Source: Cytophagales bacterium
GTDB taxonomy: Bacteria > Bacteroidota > Bacteroidia > Cytophagales > Microscillaceae
Direction of reading: 5' to 3'
Assembly: GCA_004293905.1 (NCBI GenBank)
Contig: RDZE01000031.1
Location: forward strand, 1 to 64,000
Length of the DNA stretch: 64,000 nt
Position 1 is the first letter of the stretch, and the number at the start of each line of letters is the position of its first letter. A program made the translations under genes and the position numbers. Below, piece by piece: positions 23,259 through 30,133 of the stretch. The notes under the pieces are model-generated. The model saw nothing but the letters and a program-made list of their open reading frames with translations. It did not search any database and had not been told where the DNA came from.

Positions 23259-24071
23259 ATGACATACAACTTATTAAAAGGAAAACGCGGTATCATCACA
23301 GGCGCACTCGATGAAAACTCTATAGCTTGGAAAGTAGCCCTCAAAGCCAAAGAAGAAGGCGCTATTTTTACCCTCACCAATGCACCTGTAGCCCTCCGAA
23401 TGGGTAAAGTAAAAGAATTAGCCACAGCATGCCAAGCCGAACTTATTCCCGCCGATGCTACCATACCCGAAGATATAGAAAAACTTTATGAACAATCCAT
23501 GCAAGTATTAGGTGGGAAAATAGACTTCGTGCTACACTCCATAGGCATGAGCCCTAACGTAAGAAAAGGACGCGGATACGGTGAATTGGTCTATCCTGAT
23601 TTCTTGAAATCTATAGATATTTCAGCACTTTCATTGCACAAATTTTTGCAAACTGCTGAAAAAATGGACGCACTCAGCGAGGAAGCTTCAGTAGTAGCAC
23701 TCTCCTATATTGCCGCACAACGCACCTTCGATACTTACTCTGATATGGCACAAGCCAAAGCTGTTTTAGAGTCTATAGCACGCAGTTATGGCGCACGCTA
23801 CGGAAGATTCAGAAAAGTAAGAGTCAATACCATTTCGCAATCTCCTACAAAAACTACAGCAGGCACAGGCATTGACGGCTTTGATGCTTTCTATGACTAT
23901 GCCGATAAAATGTCGCCCTTAGGCAATGCCTCCGCTGACGAATGTGCTGACTATGTAGTAGTTTTGTTCTCTGACCTTACACGCAAAGTAACCATGCAAA
24001 ATCTGTTTCATGACGGTGGTTTCTCTTCTATGGGCATCTCTGATGAGATAGTGCAAATGATGAAACCCTAA
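23259..24071 (+). CDS. fabI: Enoyl-ACP reductase (NADH)
   Basis: This 270-residue short-chain dehydrogenase-type enzyme reduces trans-2-enoyl-ACP in the last step of fatty acid elongation. The nucleotide-binding opening is KRGIITGALDENSIAW, the active-site Y160-x6-K167 pair is present (YSDMAQAK), and GISDEIVQMMK closes the protein. VLHSIGMSPNVRKGRGYGELV is the substrate-loop region. Length matches FabI, the triclosan target. It is not clustered with other fab genes here and has its own promoter and a downstream inverted repeat. Confidence 0.95.
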   Translation: MTYNLLKGKRGIITGALDENSIAWKVALKAKEEGAIFTLTNAPVALRMGKVKELATACQAELIPADATIPEDIEKLYEQSMQVLGGKIDFVLHSIGMSPNVRKGRGYGELVYPDFLKSIDISALSLHKFLQTAEKMDALSEEASVVALSYIAAQRTFDTYSDMAQAKAVLESIARSYGARYGRFRKVRVNTISQSPTKTTAGTGIDGFDAFYDYADKMSPLGNASADECADYVVVLFSDLTRKVTMQNLFHDGGFSSMGISDEIVQMMKP

Positions 24072-24091
24072 ACAAAATATATGTGATACTT

Positions 24092-24132
24092 TCAAACCTA
24101 TAGGCTTCCTAAGAAAAAACTTATAGGTTTGA
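24092..24132. repeat. Inverted repeat after fabI
   Basis: TCAAACCTATA pairs perfectly with TATAGGTTTGA around a 19-base loop. There is no T run after it, so it is only a possible 3' structure, not a classical terminator. Confidence 0.55.
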
Positions 24133-24166
24133 TGATCCAAAAACCAACACCCAAAACTGACATCTC

Positions 24167-24898
24167 ATGGAAACATCTTCTCCCAAACCCTTTTTACGTG
24201 CAGAATGGCGTAAATTGCTCATGTTTAACTATGCCATAGACCCTGAAATTGTCGCACCATTGGTGCCCAAAGGCACAGAGATAGATTTTTTTCAAAACCG
24301 TACCTATTTGAGTGTTGTAGGCTTTATGTTCCAAAATACACGTTTATTAGGCATAGGTGTCCCTTTTCATACACACTTTGAGGAGGTAAACTTACGCTTT
24401 TATATCAAAAGATATGAAAATGGTGAACTAAGACGTGGGGTTGCTTTTGTGAAAGAAATAGTGCCCAAACCTGCTATTTCTTGGGTAGCCAATACGCTCT
24501 ATAATGAGCACTACCAAACCCTATCTATGGCACACGAACACCAAGTACTATCTTCTTATCTTTCTGTAAAATATAGTTGGAAAGCCTCTCAAAAATGGCA
24601 TCAAATGAGTGCAGAAGCATTGGCTACCCCCGAAGAAATTCCAGAAGGTTCTGAAGCCGAGTTCATCACTGAACACTATTGGGGCTATACGCGCCAAAAT
24701 GAGAATAAAACCCTTGCCTATCAAGTAGCGCACCCACGCTGGCAGGTGTACCCTATCCAAAAATTTAGGATAGATTGCGATTTTGAGCAAGTATATGGTA
24801 AAAATTTTGCTTCCTCTCTCTACCAACGCCCTACCTCTGTATTATTAGCCGAAGGCTCACCTATCACTGTAGGGTTTGCCCAAAAACTCAAGCAATAA
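24167..24898 (+). CDS. DUF2071 family protein
   Basis: This 243-residue protein contains the DUF2071 hallmarks: the opening EWRKLLMFNYAIDPEIVAPLVPKGTEID, then TYLSVVGFMFQNTRLLGIGVPFHTHFEEVNLRFYI, and later ISWVANTLYNEHYQTLSM and WGYTRQNENKTLAYQVAHPRWQVYP. The family (YqjF-like) has a lipocalin or acetoacetate-decarboxylase-like barrel and no proven reaction. There is no signal peptide. The stop overlaps the run-up to the next gene: the iron-type permease starts 4 bases later, which suggests co-transcription but does not explain the function. Confidence 0.85.
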   Translation: METSSPKPFLRAEWRKLLMFNYAIDPEIVAPLVPKGTEIDFFQNRTYLSVVGFMFQNTRLLGIGVPFHTHFEEVNLRFYIKRYENGELRRGVAFVKEIVPKPAISWVANTLYNEHYQTLSMAHEHQVLSSYLSVKYSWKASQKWHQMSAEALATPEEIPEGSEAEFITEHYWGYTRQNENKTLAYQVAHPRWQVYPIQKFRIDCDFEQVYGKNFASSLYQRPTSVLLAEGSPITVGFAQKLKQ

Positions 24899-24902
24899 TG
24901 GC

Positions 24903-25913
24903 ATGAAAAAACATGCAGGTTTGTACTTATTGCTATGTCTACTAATGTTTGCGGGTGTTTTTAGTAGCTTACAAGCTGGGAGTACAACCATCAATATCGA
25001 GGAAATTATCACCTTTTTATTTACCCCCGATAGTACCCAAGATAATAGCAATATTCTTTGGAAAATTCGCCTCCCAAAGACACTCACTGCCATCATTGTA
25101 GGGGCAGGGTTGTCTGTATCAGGGCTGTTAATGCAAACTCTCTTCCGAAACCCTTTAGCGAGTCCCTCCATATTAGGGGTTAGTTCGGGTGCAAGTGTGG
25201 GTGTAGCCTTTGTGGTATTGGGTTTTTCTCAAAAATGGACACTCATAGGGCATTGGAGCGTAGTAGGAGCGGCTATCACTGGTGCTTGCCTCTATTTGTT
25301 GTTAATTATGAGTATAGCCACACAGCTACGCAATGCAATGGGATTGCTTATTGTAGGCATGATGTTGGGTAGTGCCACCAGTGCGGTGGTGGGTATTTGG
25401 CAATATTTCAGCGAACCAAGCCAACTTCAAAGTTATCTGATTTGGACATTTGGCAGCCTCAGCCTTAGCTCCTTAGAACAATGGTATATTTTGATGGGAG
25501 TAGTAACCTTTTGTTTGGTCATCTCTTTTTTTCTTGCCAAAACACTCAATGCATTGCTTTTAGGCGAAGAGTATGCCCAAAGCATTGGCGTTTCCATGCA
25601 AAGGGCACGCTTGATTATTATACTACTTACGGGCATCATCACGGGCGCAATCACTGCTTTTTGCGGTCCGATTGCATTTGTAGGGATAGCCGTACCTCAT
25701 TTGGCACGCCTTATCACCCAAACGACACAGCACCAAGTACTGACAACTACTTGCGTACTCACAGGTGCAAGTTTATTGTTATTTTGTGATGCACTCACGC
25801 ATAGTTTTCATACCCAATATACTTTACCTATCAATGCAATCACCTCTTTGATGGGTGCGCCTATGGTCATTTGGATTGTACTAAGAAAAAAAGCATTAGG
25901 ACAAGTATCCTAA
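24903..25913 (+). CDS. FecCD-family ABC transporter permease (iron siderophore/cobalamin type)
   Basis: This 336-residue inner-membrane protein has about ten hydrophobic segments. Family markers are KIRLPKTLTAIIVGAGLSVSGLLMQTLFRNPLASPSILG near residue 60 and GPIAFVGIAVPHLARLI near 250, the coupling regions of BtuC/FhuB-like permeases. It would form a dimeric channel with an ATPase and a periplasmic binding protein, but neither lies within 10 kb, so it is an orphan here. The start at 24903 follows the DUF2071 stop by 4 bases; a TTG reading from 24876 would overlap that gene. It ends in a terminator that overlaps its stop codon. Confidence 0.9.
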   Translation: MKKHAGLYLLLCLLMFAGVFSSLQAGSTTINIEEIITFLFTPDSTQDNSNILWKIRLPKTLTAIIVGAGLSVSGLLMQTLFRNPLASPSILGVSSGASVGVAFVVLGFSQKWTLIGHWSVVGAAITGACLYLLLIMSIATQLRNAMGLLIVGMMLGSATSAVVGIWQYFSEPSQLQSYLIWTFGSLSLSSLEQWYILMGVVTFCLVISFFLAKTLNALLLGEEYAQSIGVSMQRARLIIILLTGIITGAITAFCGPIAFVGIAVPHLARLITQTTQHQVLTTTCVLTGASLLLFCDALTHSFHTQYTLPINAITSLMGAPMVIWIVLRKKALGQVS

Positions 25914-25922
25914 CGCTTTTTT
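25886..25922. terminator. Bidirectional terminator overlapping a stop codon
   Basis: AAAAAAAGCATTAGGA pairs with TCCTAACGCTTTTTT with one mismatch. It overlaps the last codons of the permease gene and separates it from convergent hsp20. Confidence 0.8.
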
Positions 25923-25943
25923 GCAAATTGTCATTGAGAGATA

Positions 25944-26351
25944 TTAAACGATTTCTACTACTTTTCTAACTTTTGCTTCTTCGCGTTTTGGAAGTGTAAG
26001 TACTAAAATTCCTTCTTGGTATTGTGCTTCTATTTTGTCAGAATCTACCGTAGAAGGAAGCGAAAACGAACGGCGGAAGGCATTTACATTGAACTCTCTA
26101 TGCGTATATTTGCCTTTTTGCTCTTCACTTTGCGATTGTTTTTCTGCTGAAATCTTCAAAGTGCGGTTTTCTACTTCTATCTTAAAGTTTTCTTTTTTCC
26201 AACCTGCTGCCATAATCTCTACTTTGAAAGCATCTTCTTGTTCTAAGATATTCACAGCGGGCATGTAGGGGCTTACGTCTTTGTTCCAAAATTCTTCCAT
26301 AATGTTATTGAAAGTAGGAAATAGTAAAGGGTTTCTTTTGATGATTGACAT
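25944..26351 (-). CDS. Hsp20 small heat-shock chaperone
   Basis: This 135-residue protein has an alpha-crystallin domain: the region PAVNILEQEDAFKVEIMAAGWKKENFKIEVENRTLKISAEK, then FRRSFSLPSTVDSDKIEAQYQEGILVLTLPKRE with the G-x-L-x-L-x-x-P motif. These ATP-independent chaperones form oligomers and hold unfolded proteins. The N-terminal arm is short and ends in EEFW. Single gene, convergent with the permease. A heat-shock promoter cannot be identified with confidence. Confidence 0.92.
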   Translation of the reverse strand: MSIIKRNPLLFPTFNNIMEEFWNKDVSPYMPAVNILEQEDAFKVEIMAAGWKKENFKIEVENRTLKISAEKQSQSEEQKGKYTHREFNVNAFRRSFSLPSTVDSDKIEAQYQEGILVLTLPKREEAKVRKVVEIV

Positions 26352-26390
26352 ATATGTAAAAGTTTAGTTGTTTATTAATGAATTACTCTA

Positions 26391-26398
26391 TACCTTTG
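26391..26398 (+). promoter_or_regulatory. Promoter for pgeF-folA
   Basis: TACCTTTG with a TTG at 26368-26370 (spacing 20) on the plus strand, giving a leader of about 95 bases before pgeF. Confidence 0.5.
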
Positions 26399-26500
26399 AG
26401 CAACTTCGATACCAAGCAAAAAATAAGTACTTTTTTATGCCAAAAAGTCTTATTTCAATGCTAAATATTGAAATAATGTATGACAAATTGACATATTTAT

Positions 26501-27331
26501 ATGCAAATTGACACATCTGATACCATAGAGTGGTTACAATTCAAAGAGCTCAGTGCTTTTGCCCCTATGCTCCTACATGGCATTTCTACACGCAAAGGAG
26601 GTGTAAGTGCTTCCCCTTATCAAAGCCTTAATGTGGGCTTGCACGTAAGCGACACCCCCGAATTAGTAGTACTCAATAGGCAACTCATCGCACAACATTT
26701 GGGCATTGCTTCGCACCAGATGTTTTTTTTAAAGCAAATTCACTCAGGAAAAATCATTGCCCTTGACCAATTGCCTACTGATAAACTTGAGGACAAAGGT
26801 TTTTGGAACGAAAAGAACGTTTGGGCAGAGGCAGATGCTTGGACTACACAACTCCGCAATGTGGCATTGGTAGTGCAAATGGCTGACTGTGCGGCGGTGT
26901 TGCTTTATGATAGTGAGAAAAAAGCAATAGGCATTGCACACGCAGGTTGGCGCGGTACTGTAGCTGAAATTGTCAAAAATACACTGCAACAAATGAAAGA
27001 AAAATACCAAACCAACCCCCAAAATGTATGGGCAGGCATTAGCCCTTGTATTTCGGTGGCAAAATACGAAGTAGGCGATGAAGTGGTAAATACTGTAAAG
27101 GAACTTTTCCCTATGGAAAAAGACAACTACCTTTGGTGGAACGAAAATACACAAAAGTACCACTTTGACCTCAAAAAAGCCAATGAATCACAACTTCTGG
27201 CAATGGGTGTGCCTAAGACTCAAATTTCTATTTCGGAACACTGCACACTTACCGAAAATCATCTTTTCTTTTCGGCAAGACGAGACGGCAATGCTTCTGG
27301 AAGGATATTAGCCCTAATGATGTTAAAATAA
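26501..27331 (+). CDS. pgeF: YfiH/PgeF-type purine nucleoside phosphorylase and peptidoglycan editing factor
   Basis: The 276-residue protein belongs to the multicopper polyphenol oxidase (laccase-domain) family. The zinc-site signatures are visible: KQIHSGKIIAL, VQMADCAAVLLYD and IGIAHAGWRGTV, giving His, Cys and His. Relatives hydrolyse or edit non-canonical muropeptides (PgeF) and some show purine nucleoside activity (YfiH/LACC1). The direct neighbour, folA, starts 9 bases later in the same direction. The two genes have no known joint pathway, so the pair looks like transcriptional convenience. Confidence 0.9.
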   Translation: MQIDTSDTIEWLQFKELSAFAPMLLHGISTRKGGVSASPYQSLNVGLHVSDTPELVVLNRQLIAQHLGIASHQMFFLKQIHSGKIIALDQLPTDKLEDKGFWNEKNVWAEADAWTTQLRNVALVVQMADCAAVLLYDSEKKAIGIAHAGWRGTVAEIVKNTLQQMKEKYQTNPQNVWAGISPCISVAKYEVGDEVVNTVKELFPMEKDNYLWWNENTQKYHFDLKKANESQLLAMGVPKTQISISEHCTLTENHLFFSARRDGNASGRILALMMLK

Positions 27332-27340
27332 ACTTTTACT

Positions 27341-27841
27341 ATGCTTATCTCTTTGATTGCTGCTGTTGCCGAAAACAATGCCATTGGAAAAAACAACCAA
27401 ATGCCTTGGCATCTTACAGCAGATTTACAATATTTCAAAAAAACAACTACAGGACATATTGTGCTGATGGGGCGCAAAACTTTTTTATCTATTGGCAGAG
27501 CACTCCCTCAAAGGCTCAATTTTATAGTATCGAGGCAAAAAATACCTACTGACAATGCGCAAGTTTTTTATTTCCTTAGTATTGAAGAGGCAATAGCAGA
27601 AGCCAAAAAAAGACAAGAAAATGAACTTTTTGTGATTGGTGGGGCAGAAATCTATCAACAAATATTACCACTGTGCCAACGCATTTATCTTACAAAAGTG
27701 CATACTATTATCACCAATGCAGATGCTTTTTTCCCAATAATAGACCCTACAGTTTGGAAAATAGTCAATGAGATGCCTACAATACCTGCTGATGAAAAAA
27801 ATGATTTTAATTGTACGATGATGGTTTTGGAGAGGAAATAA
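27341..27841 (+). CDS. folA: Dihydrofolate reductase
   Basis: This 166-residue enzyme reduces dihydrofolate to tetrahydrofolate with NADPH. The opening ISLIAAVAENNAIGKNNQMPWHL is the family signature and includes the W-H-L of the active site. TTGHIVLMGRKTFLSIG and ELFVIGGAEIYQQ give the NADPH and substrate binding parts. Length is the standard one. It follows pgeF by 9 bases. The next gene is a convergent XRE regulator. Confidence 0.94.
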   Translation: MLISLIAAVAENNAIGKNNQMPWHLTADLQYFKKTTTGHIVLMGRKTFLSIGRALPQRLNFIVSRQKIPTDNAQVFYFLSIEEAIAEAKKRQENELFVIGGAEIYQQILPLCQRIYLTKVHTIITNADAFFPIIDPTVWKIVNEMPTIPADEKNDFNCTMMVLERK

Positions 27842-27847
27842 AGGTTT

Positions 27848-28216
27848 TTATTTTGAAAAAGCTTTCTCTAACAATAAATGTAACCTATCGACTTCTCTTT
27901 GTAAATCTTTAATACGTGATTCATATTGCAGTGTTAATTTTTCAAATATCTTCTCATTTGTCATAACAAATCCATTAGTTATCGTTTCTGCTTGATTGTT
28001 ATAATTAAATATAGCTTTCTCATCAAAAGAAAGTATATCATTAGGTTTTACAGAAAGTAAATCAGCAATATTAAACAAGCGACTTATGGGAAAATCTACC
28101 TCTCCAGATTCCATTTTACTGTAGTTTTGTTGAGTGATATTAAGCGCATCAGCCATATATTTTTGGCTAAAATTTCTTAGTTCTCTTAGTTTCTTAATTC
28201 TTTGACCTACTTCCAT
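27848..28216 (-). CDS. XRE-family helix-turn-helix regulator with coiled coil
   Basis: This protein has 122 residues. The N-terminal 60 residues are a Cro/C1-type HTH: IKKLRELRNFSQKYMADALN, then ITQQNYSKMESGEVDFPISRL and FNIADLLSVKPNDIL. A charged segment follows and ends in a leucine-rich coiled coil (LTLQYESRIKDLQREVDRLHLLLEKA), which would drive dimerisation. Such HTH proteins often repress their own or neighbouring promoters. It is divergent from the aspartic protease gene (88 bases apart), a natural candidate target. The coiled-coil end replaces any sensing domain. Confidence 0.85.
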   Translation of the reverse strand: MEVGQRIKKLRELRNFSQKYMADALNITQQNYSKMESGEVDFPISRLFNIADLLSVKPNDILSFDEKAIFNYNNQAETITNGFVMTNEKIFEKLTLQYESRIKDLQREVDRLHLLLEKAFSK

Positions 28217-28304
28217 CTGTTTATTACAAGGTTAAATTGTTTTTTACAACTCAAAGATAATATTTTCATTTGACTTATCAATAATTTTGTGAAAAAAAGT
28301 TATC

Positions 28305-28991
28305 ATGAAAAAAATTATCTTAAGCCTGTTATTCCTTTTTCCATCGTTTGTTATAAAGGCACAGACTACAATACAAATGCAAAAAGAGGGCGGTGTGTAT
28401 ACTGTTCCCTGTAAAATTAATAGTTTAGACTTAAAATTCATTTTTGACACAGGTGCTTCTTCTGTGTGTATTTCATTGACTGAGGCGAATTTTATGCTCA
28501 AAAATGGTTATTTAAAAGAAAGCGATATCATAGACATTGAAAATTATAAGATTGCAAATGGTGCTTTAGCGCAGGGCTGGGTTATAATTTTGCGTGAAGT
28601 CGAGTTCGCAGGAATTAAACTTTACAATGTTAGAGCAAGTATTGTAGATAGCCAGAATGCGCCTTTATTATTAGGACAAAGTGTAATAGAGAGGTTAGGT
28701 GCTGTTACATTTGACACAAATAAAAGTACCTTAACGATAGCTTCTTCAGGCAATAATAGTTATGATTATTATGCAGACATTAATAGTAATAGTAAGTATG
28801 GTATTGGTAAGATAGTAAAAGTTTATTCCTATTCAAGAATAGCATCAGGACCTTATGCGGCAGCATCTGAAATAGCAAGAGTAGCAGATAATAGAGTAGA
28901 ATTAATAGAAAAGGTTACTTACAACTATTACAAGGTTAAGTATGGAAATGTGATTGGTTATATGTGGGAAGGTTGGATTGCAGGACAATAA
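28305..28991 (+). CDS. Secreted retropepsin-like aspartic protease with SH3-like tail
   Basis: This 228-residue protein has a signal peptide (to about IKAQ). A single clan AA aspartic-protease domain follows with the catalytic FIFDTGASSVCISL motif (D48-T-G-A) and the typical downstream LLLGQSVIERLGAVTFDTNKSTL segment. The C-terminal 60 residues (VKVYSYSRIASGP ... YKVKYGNVIGYMWEGWI) look like a bacterial SH3-like domain that could anchor to cell wall or protein. As a single-domain retropepsin it must dimerise to work. The gene is divergent from the XRE regulator. Confidence 0.8.
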   Translation: MKKIILSLLFLFPSFVIKAQTTIQMQKEGGVYTVPCKINSLDLKFIFDTGASSVCISLTEANFMLKNGYLKESDIIDIENYKIANGALAQGWVIILREVEFAGIKLYNVRASIVDSQNAPLLLGQSVIERLGAVTFDTNKSTLTIASSGNNSYDYYADINSNSKYGIGKIVKVYSYSRIASGPYAAASEIARVADNRVELIEKVTYNYYKVKYGNVIGYMWEGWIAGQ

Positions 28992-29010
28992 TGCACAAAA
29001 TCATACTTTT

Positions 29011-29050
29011 AAAAAACGCCTTAATTTCTTCACAAATCAAGGCGTTTTTT
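29011..29050. terminator. Bidirectional terminator
   Basis: AAAAAACGCCTT pairs perfectly with AAGGCGTTTTTT, flanked by A and T runs. It sits between the protease gene and convergent pdhB. Confidence 0.9.
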
Positions 29051-29053
29051 TAT

Positions 29054-30031
29054 TTATAAATACAATACAGATTCTATAGCTTCTATAGTTCTTTTTGTAT
29101 TGGGTAAAATAGCCTCTATCAAATTAGGGGCATAAGGCAAAGGAACGTCCATACTATTTACACGTACTACAGGCGCATCTAAGTAGTCAAAAGCGTGTCT
29201 TTGCACCTGATAGGCTATGTCAGTAGAAATAGAAGCAAGAGGCCACGCTTCTTCTAACACAACCAAACGATTTGTTTTTTTCACAGAATTAATAATCGTA
29301 GGGTAATCAATAGGACGTACAGAACGCAGGTCTATCACCTCAACCGATATATTTTTTTGCTCCATTTGTTTGGCAGCTTCATAGGCTATCTTCATCATTT
29401 TGCCAAAAGAAACCAAAGTAACATGAGAACCTTGCTGTTTGATAACAGCTTGCCCTATAGGTAGTAAATATTCCTCTTCGGGTACTTCGCCTTTATCGCC
29501 ATACATCAATTCAGACTCCATAAAAATAACCGGGTCATTGTCGCGGATAGCCGATTTAAGCAATCCTTTAGCATCATAAGGGTTAGAAGGCACTACTACT
29601 TTCAGACCGGGGCAGTTTGCATACCAATTTTCAAAATTTTGGGAGTGTTGCGCGCTCAACATGCCCGCATTACCCGTAGGACCTCTGAAAACGATAGGTA
29701 CACTGTATTGCCCCCCTGACATATACAACATTTTAGCAGCAGCATTAATCACTTGGTCAATCGCTACTAAGGAGAAATTGAAAGTCATAAACTCTATGAT
29801 AGGTCTTAGCCCATTCATTGCCGCACCAACTCCTATACCCGCAAAGCCTAATTCAGCAATAGGCGTATCGATGATGCGCTCTGCTCCGAACTCATCTAAC
29901 ATACCTTGACTTACTTTGTAGGCACCGTTGTATTCGGCTACTTCTTCTCCCATCAAAAAAACGCCTTTATCGCGGCGCATTTCCTCCGACATTGCCTCGC
30001 GGAGGGCTTCTCTGAATTGAATTTCTCGCAT
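29054..30031 (-). CDS. pdhB: Pyruvate dehydrogenase E1 component, beta subunit
   Basis: This 325-residue subunit starts MREIQFREALREAMSEEMRRD, the usual opening of E1 beta, and continues with GVFLMGEEVAEYNGAYKVSQGMLDEFG. The thiamine-pyrophosphate binding acidic residue lies in GEEVAEY; the phrase IAELGFAGIGVGAAMNGLRPIIEFM and the C-terminal DVPLPYA are typical. A TTG start seven codons earlier is possible. It works with PdhA (E1 alpha), which is encoded 2.8 kb away on the opposite strand with a large surface-protein gene between them. E2 and E3 are not in the window. Confidence 0.93.
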   Translation of the reverse strand: MREIQFREALREAMSEEMRRDKGVFLMGEEVAEYNGAYKVSQGMLDEFGAERIIDTPIAELGFAGIGVGAAMNGLRPIIEFMTFNFSLVAIDQVINAAAKMLYMSGGQYSVPIVFRGPTGNAGMLSAQHSQNFENWYANCPGLKVVVPSNPYDAKGLLKSAIRDNDPVIFMESELMYGDKGEVPEEEYLLPIGQAVIKQQGSHVTLVSFGKMMKIAYEAAKQMEQKNISVEVIDLRSVRPIDYPTIINSVKKTNRLVVLEEAWPLASISTDIAYQVQRHAFDYLDAPVVRVNSMDVPLPYAPNLIEAILPNTKRTIEAIESVLYL

Positions 30032-30133
30032 GTTGTTTATCAGTTTTTGCAAAATAAATTATTTTTTACCGTAAAATACCTCAAAGTTTTGTATTTTTTT
30101 TGCAATTTTACCATTCCAATTATAAAAAAGGCA

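Noticed and set aside
24092-24132. Terminator for fabI
   Set aside because: The stem is good, but the T run is missing, so it is listed only as an inverted repeat.
26352-26500. Heat-shock promoter for hsp20
   Set aside because: No CIRCE-type or other heat-shock element could be identified on the minus strand.
29906-30133. N-terminal extension of the CHU_C gene
   Set aside because: It overlaps pdhB and lacks a signal peptide; the ATG at 30134 starts a perfect signal peptide.
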